DNA from: CALDTK01 sp965213735
GTDB lineage: Bacteria; Bacteroidota; Bacteroidia; Chitinophagales; Saprospiraceae
Direction of reading: 5' to 3'
Length of the DNA stretch: 64,000 nucleotides
NCBI GenBank assembly: GCA_965213735.1
Contig: CBDCAB010000005.1
Coordinates: 2,147,016 to 2,211,015 of the forward strand
Shown: positions 20,101 through 29,293 of the stretch, piece by piece
How the letters are laid out: every line of letters starts with the position of its first letter
Numbering within the stretch: the first letter of the stretch is position 1
Translations under genes and position numbers: made by a program
Notes under the pieces: model-generated
The model's database searches: none
What the model was told of the DNA's origin: nothing
The model's input: only the letters and a program-made list of their open reading frames with translations

Positions 20101-20181
20101 TTACCTGAACTGGCGGCTGGACTATATCTGTTAAAGCTCAACGGCGCTTCTTCTACGCGCATACTGATTAAGAATGAGTAG
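17173..20181 (+). CDS. Large secreted beta-helix protein with T9SS sorting domain
   Basis: About 1,002 residues from the ATG at 17173; open frame extends upstream to a TTG, but the signal peptide (FNLGLLTCLTLIMGLLPG, cleavage after KVQAQ) fits this start. Residues ~200-620 contain many short Asn/Gly-rich strands typical of right-handed parallel beta-helices. A helical, Glu-rich stretch follows (~690-850). The C-terminus FTVYPNPSPSASQLTLSG through AGLYLLKLNG is a type A T9SS sorting domain. It should be exported through the outer membrane and anchored or released. The function is not identifiable. It overlaps the next gene by 8 nt. Confidence 0.85.
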   Translation: MRMQFLNTSRRWFNLGLLTCLTLIMGLLPGKVQAQDCNYFDYFPDAEGFLCGDNDGEFCLTYSQDYAAIGCSEGYHFEISIFDPGATVTDLYPYYLIDAGSLTEPVIVGLQPELLYDADSRLCFDLSLYNNTSQILVEVVNNNDPTDRLFPQTLGVAEQQIGSPGTTTYLSNLIATGQLPAAAAEGRFHIDGDLVIDQNYQFGSFGGSPTNVFTMGPDAGINVVSGRQLSMLNSRLESCTSRWRSVEVAPSATLFSWRTTIRGAYQAIDLADAAQLYMTRSLIEDCETGIRAIEVAPGGPNIFFSRGRAGVVGIRDCTNGIQLHNAGDVVLNGDLTVFEMENDGIQLTGSTSFLTLGGRFLLKRCGGAGISATHGVPALDVSQVGLEECTWGIRSSGTSIVSVSESQLFSNGTGIASSQFAFGFLSIFRPTELRIQDNEFLSNGYDIVGFERESKALISSNSFILTKSLNVALYGDSGFEQRWVVQNNADMESDLTNFYFNQVVSARVRDNLYFDAGQRSVEIYGGEDIRFTRNDAKADGDIAFIANGSPMNQNDCNIWDGDLAVQYLGMCGNTKLLGNTMNSSGYNFALGSPSQSNTLIGNQPFTGNLFDPSSPSNPKAIASSTFSAQSSKFLVGNPTQGTSLYPYFVPASSPWFTGFNANNFSCSGPYSPPGKIPNLQETIDDEIDARDSLLAGPSKDDVELKLYRHILELESLQTLSTSHAGVKAQLEQKLWAPAIEAEFELKLTRQQLSADSTERERLLQNLTIIASQRKALEIFVEDSSTQQTSVDSVSLAQDDVLESQYADTLAAYLATFETYELAVDSALVTSKSLLAQATGEGVVSSEYIFALGQSLDISAGTLPTEADQQAIRNLAADCPSQKGEGVFVARSLVAALDNAIPAIYTWCDDSGVSSGLVVGNKNLQQDAFTVYPNPSPSASQLTLSGRGVQVGAHVELLDLTGRIVMSGSLATDGTYQLPELAAGLYLLKLNGASSTRILIKNE

Positions 20182-21748
20182 AGGCCAGATTTTCTTATTG
20201 GCCTTCTTCTTAGCTGGAATCACGCTGGCCTTTGGTCAGCGTGACGCCGTTAGCGTCTTTGGTTACGGTAATACACCTTCCGATGGTTATGGCTTAAGCA
20301 TGTTAAGCTTCACCAGAGGACAAGCAGCCTTTAAACCATTTACTCAAAACCCATATCCAAATGGGCTATACTTCATTGGAACTGGATCGGCACTCAGCAG
20401 CCCCAATGGCCAATTACTACTTTATTCTGGAGGTTGCGATGTTCGCGAAGCGTTAAGCAATCGTGAAGTGCCAGGGTCTGTACCCTTCGTCGATGACTAT
20501 TTAAATGAGGCTCAGTGCACTGAGTCTGGTTATTTAGATGGATGGAAAAGCGAACTGTTGTTACCTGCTCCAGATTCTTGGGGTGATTCTGTGGCCTATG
20601 TAATTGCTCACCAAACTATGTGGCCAGCAGCAGACAGTACATTTTCTAGCCGAGGCCTGGAGATCAAACGTATGGCCCGGAGACAAGGGCAGTATGAAGT
20701 AACAAATACCTATGTAATAGACGACAAGCGCTTAGTCAGTTCACAGCTTACTGGTTACCCTGTTCCGCCAAATCTGGGTGGTGGGTGGTGGGTGCCTCTA
20801 ATCGAGCACAATTCAAATCGCTGGCGCGTATATCAAATCGGTGGCCATAATCCCTCTCTAACAAGCTATGCCTTATCCACAACGGGTCCTATCCGTAGGT
20901 CTGAGCACATATACGAAGCGCAGCTCGTATTTTCTCCTGACGGAAAATACTTGGCCGTAAATGGTGTTGATCCCGGCTTGACCGTCTACAGCTTTAATAA
21001 AAGTAATGGTAAATTAAACTTTAACTTTCATGTCGCACATACTAACATGGATAATGGGAACAGTTTGGGTGTCTCATTCTCCTCGAATTCGAAACATCTC
21101 TATTTCGGTGGAACTAATGCATATGATCCTCAGCTCTATACGCTCGATGTGGAACGCGCGTCGGCTAGCACAAACCCAATCACCCACATAGTTAAACTTG
21201 GATCTATTGGTGTTCGAGATCTTCATCGTAACTGGCCATATGCTTTTGGCAATATGTGGCTTGCTCCAGATTGCCGCATCTATATAGATCCTGAGGCAAG
21301 TAACTTTAACGTACACATCATCGAGCACCCCAATAGAGGCGGCGAGGAGGCGGGACTCATTATAAACGCTGTAGACGCCCCGACTCGTTTTGATGTGGAT
21401 GGTTTTATTGCATTTCCTAACTATCGCGCAAAATATGGCTGTGATTCTACTATTCTACCAATAGTGGGAAGTGTTTCATCGGCAGTATCCTCACAAACGG
21501 AGCAGTCACCGATTATCATATTTCCTAATCCGGCTAGCGATGCGACAGTGATCAGTGGGCTGAGGAGAGGTAGCCAACTCAGCATTTATACGGCTCAGGG
21601 TGCCCTGGTCGAAGAGCTGACTACACCGACTGATAATGCGGCATTGCCGCTCTCACTCAAACTTTACCCACCTGGAGTATATACTGTTCACGAACTACAC
21701 TCATCGACTGGATATCAACGGTCGGCTAAATTTGTGGTCCAGAACTAA
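20174..21748 (+). CDS. Secreted beta-propeller-like protein with T9SS sorting domain
   Basis: 524 residues with N-terminal signal MSRGQIFLLAFFLAGITLAFGQ. The middle has propeller-like repeats (EAQLVFSPDGKYLAVNG, GVSFSSNSKHLYFGG). The end IIIFPNPASDATVISGL to YPPGVYTVHELHS is a type A sorting domain. Its start overlaps the stop of the beta-helix gene (ATGAGTAG), so the two surface proteins are probably made together and may act as a pair. The ligand or substrate is unknown. Confidence 0.83.
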   Translation: MSRGQIFLLAFFLAGITLAFGQRDAVSVFGYGNTPSDGYGLSMLSFTRGQAAFKPFTQNPYPNGLYFIGTGSALSSPNGQLLLYSGGCDVREALSNREVPGSVPFVDDYLNEAQCTESGYLDGWKSELLLPAPDSWGDSVAYVIAHQTMWPAADSTFSSRGLEIKRMARRQGQYEVTNTYVIDDKRLVSSQLTGYPVPPNLGGGWWVPLIEHNSNRWRVYQIGGHNPSLTSYALSTTGPIRRSEHIYEAQLVFSPDGKYLAVNGVDPGLTVYSFNKSNGKLNFNFHVAHTNMDNGNSLGVSFSSNSKHLYFGGTNAYDPQLYTLDVERASASTNPITHIVKLGSIGVRDLHRNWPYAFGNMWLAPDCRIYIDPEASNFNVHIIEHPNRGGEEAGLIINAVDAPTRFDVDGFIAFPNYRAKYGCDSTILPIVGSVSSAVSSQTEQSPIIIFPNPASDATVISGLRRGSQLSIYTAQGALVEELTTPTDNAALPLSLKLYPPGVYTVHELHSSTGYQRSAKFVVQN

Positions 21749-21841
21749 AAGTGTGCTATTTACACCCCATACACCTTTGCCCTGCTAGTGAAGCCTAGAC
21801 AATTTCAAGGGTCTATAAGGACTGTTGAGTACATTCCCCCC

Positions 21842-22939
21842 ATGAAGAAAATCGGCATCCTCTTCGGCCAGGAGCGCAGTTTCCCAGCCGCTTTCGTCGC
21901 GCACGGCAATGCCGTCGCACCCAAAGACATCACCTTTGAGTTCGTCCGTATGGGTGAAGTGCGCCAGGGTCGCGCTTCAGATTATGCTGTCATCCTCGAT
22001 CGCATCTCGCAAGACGTACCCTTCTACCGCGCCGCCCTCAAGCACGCCGCCCTCAAAGGCACGGCTATTATCAACAACCCTTTCTGGTGGAGCGCAGAAG
22101 ACAAACTCACCGCCAACGCCATGGCCGAGGAGGTAGGAGTACCTGTACCTAAGACCGTCCTGCTGCCAAGCAAAGACCACCCCGATGATACCAGCGCCGA
22201 TTCATTTACTAACTTAGAATATCCGCTCCAGTGGGAGGGAATCTTCGAGTACATAGGCTTCCCAGCATTTATGAAGCCTAATACCGGTGGCGGTTGGAAG
22301 CATGTCTACAAAGTGCACACGCCGGAAGAACTCTTTCGCGCCTACAACCAAACCGGTCAGCTCAACATGCTGCTCCAAGAGGCTATCAACTTCACCGCCT
22401 ACTTTAGGTGCTATTGCATCGGCGGCAAGTATGTGCGAGTCATGCCCTACGAGCCTCGCAATGCCTTCCACGAACGCTATGTCCGCGATGGTCGCGCAAT
22501 AGAAGTCCAGCTGCTCAAGACACTCGAAGATTACGTGCTGCGACTTTGCAATGTGCTCGGCTACGAATTCAACACCGTCGAGCTAGCTGTGCGCGATGGA
22601 GTACCGTACGCCATCGATTTTACCAATCCCGCACCCGATGCAGATGTCAACTCTGTGGGTCAAGACAACTTCGAGTGGGTAGTGGAGCACAGCGTGAAGT
22701 ACGCCATCGAGCGCGCCCAAAGTCACCAAGACGGCAAAGACAGCCTCATGTGGGGCAGCTACATCAGTCGCTCGGTCGATGCTTACGCCCAGCAGCAAAA
22801 CGGTACTGCCTCGCCCAAAGCAAAAGCGAAACCGACAGCTAATTCGTCCACGAAAAAAGCCGCGCCCAAGGAAAAATCTACCGCCGTGGTCCGCAAGCCT
22901 GCGAAAGGTACGCGGGGCGCCGCCGGCAAGAAGGCATAA
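21842..22939 (+). CDS. ATP-grasp ligase with basic C-terminal tail
   Basis: 365 residues from the ATG at 21842 (MKKIGILFGQERSF); an in-frame GTG at 21788 is less likely. The ATP-grasp fold is indicated by FPAFMKPNTGGGWKHVYKV, LLQEAINFTAYFRCY and FNTVELAVRDGVPYAIDFTNPAPD, giving ATP and Mg2+ ligands in the usual order. The last ~55 residues are rich in Lys, Ala and Pro, like a histone-H1-type tail. Six nt separate it from a glutamine amidotransferase gene, which itself overlaps a third synthetase-like gene. The trio probably makes an amide-linked small molecule or peptide tag. Confidence 0.82.
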   Translation: MKKIGILFGQERSFPAAFVAHGNAVAPKDITFEFVRMGEVRQGRASDYAVILDRISQDVPFYRAALKHAALKGTAIINNPFWWSAEDKLTANAMAEEVGVPVPKTVLLPSKDHPDDTSADSFTNLEYPLQWEGIFEYIGFPAFMKPNTGGGWKHVYKVHTPEELFRAYNQTGQLNMLLQEAINFTAYFRCYCIGGKYVRVMPYEPRNAFHERYVRDGRAIEVQLLKTLEDYVLRLCNVLGYEFNTVELAVRDGVPYAIDFTNPAPDADVNSVGQDNFEWVVEHSVKYAIERAQSHQDGKDSLMWGSYISRSVDAYAQQQNGTASPKAKAKPTANSSTKKAAPKEKSTAVVRKPAKGTRGAAGKKA

Positions 22940-22945
22940 TCTTCT

Positions 22946-23761
22946 ATGCGTCCACGACTCGCCATTCTCGACATGAATGCAGGCGTGCCCAATCAAGGGC
23001 TACGCTGTATCACTGCTATCGCCGAAAGCTTTGCCGACGACCTCACCTACGAAGTCTTCGACGTGCGCGCTAATGGTGAGCTGCCTGACACTTCTCACGA
23101 TATCTACATCAGTAGCGGTGGTCCGGGTTCTCCCCTTGCCTCCGGCGAGCTGTGGGAGCGTCAGTACTTCCGCCTCATCGATCAACTGTGGGCACACAAT
23201 CAAGCTACAGATGAGCCTTCCGAGAAGAAGTACTGCTTCTTTATTTGCTTCAGCTTTCAGTTGATTGCGAGGCGCTTTTCGTCAGGCCATATTTCGCGCC
23301 GTCGGTCGATGAGCTTCGGCACCTTTCCCGTCCACTCCAGCAACGCGGGCGATGTCGATGTGCTCTTCGAGGGGCTCGATGACACCTTTTATGTAGCAGA
23401 TTTTCGCGACTACCAGGTGGTGCAGCCTAATTTCCACTCCCTCAGTGCGGTGGGATCTACAGTCCTTGCCTATGAAAAAATTCGTGAGCATGTGCCCTAC
23501 GAGCGCGCCATGATGGCCATCCGCTGGAGTCCGGAGTGGGTTGGGACGCAGTTTCATCCAGAGGCTGATTCTGCAGGTATGATTATTCATTTTAACGATC
23601 CCCAGCGCAAGGAAGTCGTGCTCGATGAGCATGGCGAGGAGAAATACAATGAGATGATGGCCCACCTGGCTGATCCTTCCAAAGTTCAGCGCACCAGCGA
23701 AGTTATTGTTCCAGGTTTTATCCGCCGTAGCCTTGCCAAACTCAATGCAATTGAAGTATGA
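22946..23761 (+). CDS. Class I glutamine amidotransferase-like protein
   Basis: 271 residues. Family marks are ISSGGPGSP, the nucleophile motif FFICFSFQL (Cys in place of the usual GxCxGxQ context) and VGTQFHPEADS with the catalytic His-Pro-Glu. It should hydrolyse glutamine to ammonia and pass it to a partner synthetase. It is sandwiched between two ATP-grasp-type genes, 6 nt after the first and overlapping the second by 4 nt (ATGA), so partnership is strongly suggested. Confidence 0.85.
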   Translation: MRPRLAILDMNAGVPNQGLRCITAIAESFADDLTYEVFDVRANGELPDTSHDIYISSGGPGSPLASGELWERQYFRLIDQLWAHNQATDEPSEKKYCFFICFSFQLIARRFSSGHISRRRSMSFGTFPVHSSNAGDVDVLFEGLDDTFYVADFRDYQVVQPNFHSLSAVGSTVLAYEKIREHVPYERAMMAIRWSPEWVGTQFHPEADSAGMIIHFNDPQRKEVVLDEHGEEKYNEMMAHLADPSKVQRTSEVIVPGFIRRSLAKLNAIEV

Positions 23762-24966
23762 TTCCTGAAGTTCGCGCAGCTTACAACAAAGCATTCACAG
23801 ACGAGGCGTATTCCCGTTTTCGCGAAAGCGTAGCCACTACCATAGGTGACCCGCCCACGTTTAGACTTGCTGAAACACCTATTTTTTTACCAGAATACCT
23901 GGTTGAAAGTCTGCTTTCGAGTTGCGATCGCATCAGTGAAATTATTGCCGATCCCGATGTGCTGGCCAATACCGCTTCGGCAATTCGAGAACCCTATTGG
24001 AGTGTGCCTGGCGATGTCGAAAAGCCGCTTTTTTTGCAGTACGACTACGCGCTGTGTAAGGCTGGAGATCGCATCGAGCCTTGGCTCATCGAGCTGCAAG
24101 GATTCCCTTCACTGTACTGCTTTCAAGGCTATTTAGGGCGCGGCTTTCGCCAAAACCTGCCGGTCCCCGATGGCTTTAATAGCTACTTTAAAGCTACCAC
24201 AGCCGAAAAGTACCGCCACGAATTGCGCACCGCAATCCTCAACGGACATCCACCAGAAAACGTCATCCTACTCGAAATTGAACCCGAGAAACAAAACACC
24301 CGCATTGATTTCTATGCTACCGAAAAGGCGCTGGGTGTGCCTACAGTTGGACTAGAAACCGTAGAACGAGAAGGGAAACAGCTTTTTTATCGACGAGAGG
24401 GGCGCCGCATTCCTATCAACCGCATCTACAATCGCGTAATTCTCGATGAGCTGCTCACACGCCAAGAAACCCCCTACGCCTACACCTTCCGCGAAGATCT
24501 CGATGTAGAGTGGGCAGGACATCCAGACTGGTTTTTGCGCATCAGCAAGCACACGCTGCCCGTGCTCGGACACCTGCCCAATGTGCCTGCAACCATCTTC
24601 GCCTCCGACTATGTAGCAGGTTCGTACGACTTGAGCGACTACATCCTCAAACCACTTTACTCCTTCAGCGGGGCAGGAGTCAATCTGCACCCAACCGAGG
24701 ATGATATTGCCCAGCTGGAGAGGCCTGCCAATTGGATAGTACAGCGGAGAGTGGCTTACGAACCCGTTTTGCACACGCCGACGGGCCTCGCCAAATGTGA
24801 AGTGCGTATGATGCTGATGTGGCTACCCGATGAAGACAAACCCCGCGTGGTCAACAACCTCGTACGCATCACCAAAGGCGAGATGACAGGTGTAAAGTAC
24901 AACAAGGATAAGGATTGGGTGGGCGCCAGTGTGGCCATGCATCGCGTCCGCGATCAGCCAAGCTGA
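23758..24966 (+). CDS. Predicted ATP-grasp-like synthetase, third gene of the ligase trio
   Basis: 402 residues. I do not recognise a named family with certainty. DYILKPLYSFSGAGVNLHP resembles the ATP-binding strand-loop of ATP-grasp enzymes, followed by IVQRRVAYEPVLHT and CEVRMMLMW in the order seen in glutathione-synthetase-like and glutathionylspermidine-synthetase-like proteins. The N-terminal half (FLQYDYALCKAGDRIEPWLIELQGFPSLYCF) may bind the acceptor. Start-stop overlap with the amidotransferase indicates coupling. It carries an exact 14-mer motif at 24143. Its 3' end overlaps the convergent lipoprotein gene by 13 bp. Confidence 0.68.
   Translation: MIPEVRAAYNKAFTDEAYSRFRESVATTIGDPPTFRLAETPIFLPEYLVESLLSSCDRISEIIADPDVLANTASAIREPYWSVPGDVEKPLFLQYDYALCKAGDRIEPWLIELQGFPSLYCFQGYLGRGFRQNLPVPDGFNSYFKATTAEKYRHELRTAILNGHPPENVILLEIEPEKQNTRIDFYATEKALGVPTVGLETVEREGKQLFYRREGRRIPINRIYNRVILDELLTRQETPYAYTFREDLDVEWAGHPDWFLRISKHTLPVLGHLPNVPATIFASDYVAGSYDLSDYILKPLYSFSGAGVNLHPTEDDIAQLERPANWIVQRRVAYEPVLHTPTGLAKCEVRMMLMWLPDEDKPRVVNNLVRITKGEMTGVKYNKDKDWVGASVAMHRVRDQPS
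24143..24156 (+). repeat. 14-mer motif GCTTTCGCCAAAAC
   Basis: Exact copy inside the third ligase-trio gene, read as G-GCT-TTC-GCC frame-shifted to GFRQN. Confidence 0.85.
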
Positions 24967-25403
24967 CTCACCTGATAGTAGATGAGGTTCCACTCGCCGC
25001 CGAGTTTTGCGAAGCGGCGGATAATGCTGTAGTTGCCTGCCTTGGCGCGAATCGTTTCTACCACCACAGCATTGCCAATCACTTCAATTTCTCGCGTAAA
25101 GTCTTGACCTAGAGCGATGGGATGGTGCATCGACCAATCCTGCTGCGTCCAGCGCTCCTCACGCACCGCCCCAGTCAAGTCGTCTTTGCTGTATTTGCCC
25201 TGCAGCGGCCAACTAATGTGTGCTACCTGAAATAGCGAGTCTGCATGGAAGCGCTGGTAAAAGTCTGCAAAATCATGCAGCTCCGCCGGCAGATCATCGG
25301 TGGCTATAGCTGCTGCTTCATCAGACGAATCGCCAGCACACGCTAAGAGCACCAGCAGCAGGAAGCTGAAAAATAATCGACTGAAAGTCAGGTTCATTCG
25401 CAT
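24954..25403 (-). CDS. Small lipoprotein, DUF4348-like
   Basis: 149 residues, starting MRMNLTFSRLFFSFLLLVLLAC: a lipoprotein signal with Cys22. The mature part reads FADFYQRFHADSLFQVAHISWPLQG, which resembles the start of DUF4348, a Bacteroidota family of small envelope lipoproteins, and ends YSIIRRFAKLGGEWNLIYYQ. Function unknown. It is convergent with the ligase trio. Confidence 0.65.
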   Translation of the reverse strand: MRMNLTFSRLFFSFLLLVLLACAGDSSDEAAAIATDDLPAELHDFADFYQRFHADSLFQVAHISWPLQGKYSKDDLTGAVREERWTQQDWSMHHPIALGQDFTREIEVIGNAVVVETIRAKAGNYSIIRRFAKLGGEWNLIYYQVSQLG

Positions 25404-25507
25404 GAGAAAGATTGGTATACGTTTCGCTGGATGAGCCGAGAGAAAGCCTACGGTGCATGTACCGTTTGCTCCTCAATCCCCGTATGCAACGTACTAAAGC
25501 CCCCGCC

Positions 25508-28039
25508 ATGTCCTTGTTCAGGTTAATACTCGTGCTATTCGGCCTGTTGCTAGCCTCACCATACACCTGGGCCCAATGTAGCCAAGGCAACATAGCCACC
25601 AACGCTCCACTGGTGCACAATGAGCTGCGCATCTGCACCAACGATGGCAACAGCGACGTCATTGGCTTCCGCTTCGATTACTTCCTGCCCGGCCCGAGTG
25701 CCCTCGTCATTACAGACCAGAATTTCAAGATCCTGGCCACTACGCCCAATCACCACTTCGACTTTGCCACCCTCTCTCCCGACAACTACTACGTCTTCGG
25801 ACTCAGCTATGCCGGCACATTCAACCCTTCTATAGGCGACAACATATATGGCGCTGACTTTGCATCAGTGTGCGCACGCCGATCATCCAACCGTATAAAA
25901 GTGGAAGTCTCAGCCCCTGAAGCTGGCACTATCTCCACCAAGCAAGGCGAAACCAACATCGATGTGTGCGTGGGCAACAGCTTTCCCGACTATATCGGCT
26001 TTGAGCTCACGGGCGATGGCGGCGCCGATCACCGCGTTTATCTCGAAGCTGATGCGCAAGGCAATATCGAGCGCATCAGCTACCGGGGCTACCAAAACTT
26101 TCAGTTCCACGCGCCGGGGACGAGCTATATCTACGGTCTCACCTACAACGGCCAGCTGCAGGCGCAAGTTGGCGATAACATTGCCGATAACGATCTGGCC
26201 TCAGGATGTTACGACCTCACCGCCAATGCGCTGGTGGTGCAACGAATCGTCATCGATGGTGGAAGCCTCGAGGTAGCTGGCCAGACCCACATCACCATCG
26301 ACAGTAGCACTTCACAGTCGATTACCATCACCCGAAACGCTACTTCTAATGCATCGACCATCTATGTAATCATCGAGCTACCCAGCTCGAAGATTCATCA
26401 GTTCAGCACCAGCGAAACCATCGATTTAAGTTGCTTAGTGCCAGGCAAATATCTCGTGTATGCCTACAGCTACACCGGCGATGTCCTTGCACAAGTTGGC
26501 GACTTGCTCTGGCAGGGGGGCGGCCGCTTTGCCTCATCGTGCTTTATCAACAGCGGCAACGCCATCACCGTCGTCAAAGAAAATCCCGCTAATTGTCCCC
26601 AAGCTTGTAGCGTAGACGCAGGGACGCTCACCCCCGACCAGCTCAACCCTGAACTTAGCAACGGCACAGTGATACTCAGCGCCTCATTCGCTGATACAGC
26701 CTCGCTCCCCAGCGACTATGAGCTGGTTTACTTGCTCACACAAGGTCCTGAGCGTATCATTTCAGCTATCTCTGCCGACGCTCCCAGCTTTACCGTCACT
26801 TCAGCTGGAGACTTCGGCATTTACGCCTTCGCAGCCGAGCTATCTGACGCTACGTCACCCAACTACTACAACCTGCAAGGCATCGATTTTGGCGCCACAC
26901 CGCTCGATACGCTAATCTTAGGATTCGGGTTTGGCTTGCGCTGCGGAGCAGTAAGTGATCCCGGAGCAAGCTTTTTCGTGACCAATCCGAACCCAGTAGT
27001 CTGCACTGCTTTTGCTGGCGGACTTCTGCCCCAAAATCCGAGTGCTGAATTAGAAAATGGTTCTGTTGTACTCGATGCTGATCCCGACGGCTCTGCATCT
27101 GTGCCGACCAATTTCGAGGTGCGCTACCTGCTCACTACAGGCTTCGACTTTATCATTGAGGCCATCGCGGCTACACCAGAAATCGCGGTGTCGGAGGCAG
27201 GTAGTTATATCATGCACACCCTCATCGGCGAATTCTCTGATGCTACTAGTCCAGATTATATCGACCTCAACCTAATCGAACTCGGCACTACCTCTGCCTT
27301 CGATTTCATCGCGCCTGCTTTTAATGCTGGAAAGTGCGTCGACCTCGACTTTTTTGGTGCACAGTTTAGCGTCACCGATCCAGGTGCAGGATGTACAGCG
27401 TTTGCAGGTACGGCTAGCCCCGCAGCGGATACACTCGAGCTGCCAGCGTCGGGCACCCTTAGCCTAAGTGCAACTCCAAATGGCGATGCAGTCATTCCCG
27501 CAGGTTTTGAGCGGACCTATATCCTCACCCAAGGTGCTAATCGCACTATCGTTGCTATTGGCGCTCGTCCACGCTTTACCATCAGTGACTCTGGCGTCTT
27601 CACGATCCACAGCTGGGTTGGCGAATTCAATGATCCTACTGCGGTAGACTATATCGACATCAACGCCATACAACTCAACCAGACGCCCTTAGCCGATCTG
27701 TTGTTGCTAATCGATGCCTCCGGTATTTGTAGCGACATCGACGAGCCAGGGGCTGTTACGGTGGTCAATGCCTCAAGCCAGACTCTACAGTTTAGGCTCA
27801 TCACAGCACGCGTCGCACCAGGTGTTGTGGCTGTGGAGGGCATTAGTACATCGCCTGCGACTAGCCTTACTCTGCTGTTAACCACGGCGACCGGCCAGCT
27901 TGTGCAGCGCGTGCAGGCTCCCGCTGGGCAAACAAACTGGCAGCACATACTCGACCGCAGCTTACTACCTACGGGCCTCTACTTTCTTAGCTGTACAGAT
28001 GGAAAAGAGGTGATTACGCAGCGGGTATTACTTCCCTGA
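25508..28039 (+). CDS. Secreted repeat protein with C-terminal sorting-like domain
   Basis: About 843 residues from the ATG at 25508, chosen because MSLFRLILVLFGLLLASPYTWAQ is a good signal peptide; the upstream in-frame sequence is not conserved-looking. The N-terminal ~350 residues hold three related modules (NxGNSDVIGF / YYVFGLSYAGTFNPSIGDNI). Then come three ~130-residue modules beginning CTAFAGxLxP / LSxxGTxxLSAxP and containing YxLTQGxxRxIxAI. The last ~80 residues (LTLLLTTATGQLVQRVQAP, LPTGLYFLSCTDGK) resemble a T9SS sorting domain. It is probably a surface adhesin or cargo protein; the 3' end overlaps the next gene by 12 bp. Confidence 0.78.
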   Translation: MSLFRLILVLFGLLLASPYTWAQCSQGNIATNAPLVHNELRICTNDGNSDVIGFRFDYFLPGPSALVITDQNFKILATTPNHHFDFATLSPDNYYVFGLSYAGTFNPSIGDNIYGADFASVCARRSSNRIKVEVSAPEAGTISTKQGETNIDVCVGNSFPDYIGFELTGDGGADHRVYLEADAQGNIERISYRGYQNFQFHAPGTSYIYGLTYNGQLQAQVGDNIADNDLASGCYDLTANALVVQRIVIDGGSLEVAGQTHITIDSSTSQSITITRNATSNASTIYVIIELPSSKIHQFSTSETIDLSCLVPGKYLVYAYSYTGDVLAQVGDLLWQGGGRFASSCFINSGNAITVVKENPANCPQACSVDAGTLTPDQLNPELSNGTVILSASFADTASLPSDYELVYLLTQGPERIISAISADAPSFTVTSAGDFGIYAFAAELSDATSPNYYNLQGIDFGATPLDTLILGFGFGLRCGAVSDPGASFFVTNPNPVVCTAFAGGLLPQNPSAELENGSVVLDADPDGSASVPTNFEVRYLLTTGFDFIIEAIAATPEIAVSEAGSYIMHTLIGEFSDATSPDYIDLNLIELGTTSAFDFIAPAFNAGKCVDLDFFGAQFSVTDPGAGCTAFAGTASPAADTLELPASGTLSLSATPNGDAVIPAGFERTYILTQGANRTIVAIGARPRFTISDSGVFTIHSWVGEFNDPTAVDYIDINAIQLNQTPLADLLLLIDASGICSDIDEPGAVTVVNASSQTLQFRLITARVAPGVVAVEGISTSPATSLTLLLTTATGQLVQRVQAPAGQTNWQHILDRSLLPTGLYFLSCTDGKEVITQRVLLP

Positions 28040-29293
28040 GCTGAGCTTGCGAATAGCCAAACTCGTCGCTACAGTCAAGGAGTAGGCACTAAAATCCAGG
28101 CTTCGCGTATAGTAGGCGCCCCGAAAGCTCACCTGCCGCCATTCTATGCCTCGTTGCCACAGGCGAGTACGTGCCAAACCAAATATTGGCGCGTAGCGGA
28201 ACCCCAACCCAAGCTTAGTGGTGGTAAAGTCTGCGAGGTCGACATCGGAGGTATAAAACCGCTCTGTAGCAAGGTGCTCGCCAAAGCCTGCATAGTATTC
28301 TGATGCTTGCTGCACGTAGTAGCGGGCATAAGGCAGCACCGTCCACGCATCTCCCATTTGGTAGGCTGCTTCTAGTTCGAAGGAAGTACCGCTTACTTCC
28401 CAGCTGTCGGTATAGTAGCGCCCAAACGTGCGGAGGGTTAGCACATCATTTACCTTGTAATTTAAGCGCAGTGATAGCGGGAATTTATAGCGGGTATTTG
28501 GGAGTCGTTCAATATCATCGGCGGGAAAGTCGCGTCTATTGCCAGCCAGAAATGCCGCCTCGTCAACGCCCTCAAAGTAGATGCGATGGAATGGTGTACT
28601 CAGCAGCCCTCGCATTGCTGTCACTTCGGCAGTGATTGCCATTTGCATCCGCGGCGAGAGTATGCCTGCGTAGGCTGCGCTGAAGTTATACGACTGCCTC
28701 TCCGAGCCATCGAGAGGTGCAGGGCGTGTGCTTGGTCGGCGCAGCTCGTCGGGTAATATGATGAGCCATTCATCGGCAAAAGCCTGGAGTCCGAGGCTAA
28801 TTTGGTGTTGCCCTCGCGCCCATTCCTGCGCAAAGCTTAGTCCGCCGTTGAGGCTGAAGTAATCGTATTCTTTGCTTATGCCTACGCGTGCGCCATAGGT
28901 TCTGCCGCCGCCGAGGTCGCGCTGAGTCACGCTGATGTTGCCGTACTTGCGCAGGTCGCTAGCGGAGGCGGTAGACAGCTGGTAGTCGATGCGGTCGGTC
29001 GAGGCGCTTGAGTAGTAGTCAACTCCTGCGGTGGCGGCAATTGCTGTGTTGGAGTCTAGTGGCACGCGCACCACCACGATTCCGCCGAGGTTGTCGAGTT
29101 GCTCAGTGCCGAGGCCTCCTTGTGGCGCTCCAAAGTTGCCATCTTGTTCGTAGTAGTTGCCAAGGATATCGATCTCGACTAAATTTTTATTCGGTGTCAT
29201 GCGGTATGTTCCTGTTTCAGCTTGCGCCAAAACCCCACACGTCATCCCCAATCCGAGCAGTCCCAGCAGCAGCTTAATTACACCCACAACCAC
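28028..29293 (-). CDS. DUF3570 outer-membrane beta-barrel-like protein
   Basis: 421 residues, probable GTG start at 29293, with a signal segment LLLGLLGLGMTCGVLAQA. The body is a series of amphipathic strands ending in aromatic residues, and the N-terminal GTYRMTPNKNLVEIDILGNYYEQDG fits DUF3570, a barrel family of Bacteroidota and Gammaproteobacteria. It is the last gene of a thioredoxin-ApbE-DUF4266-DUF3570 operon, overlapping the DUF4266 gene by 20 nt. It probably forms the outer-membrane part of an ApbE-dependent flavin or redox system. Confidence 0.8.
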   Translation of the reverse strand: MVVGVIKLLLGLLGLGMTCGVLAQAETGTYRMTPNKNLVEIDILGNYYEQDGNFGAPQGGLGTEQLDNLGGIVVVRVPLDSNTAIAATAGVDYYSSASTDRIDYQLSTASASDLRKYGNISVTQRDLGGGRTYGARVGISKEYDYFSLNGGLSFAQEWARGQHQISLGLQAFADEWLIILPDELRRPSTRPAPLDGSERQSYNFSAAYAGILSPRMQMAITAEVTAMRGLLSTPFHRIYFEGVDEAAFLAGNRRDFPADDIERLPNTRYKFPLSLRLNYKVNDVLTLRTFGRYYTDSWEVSGTSFELEAAYQMGDAWTVLPYARYYVQQASEYYAGFGEHLATERFYTSDVDLADFTTTKLGLGFRYAPIFGLARTRLWQRGIEWRQVSFRGAYYTRSLDFSAYSLTVATSLAIRKLSSGK

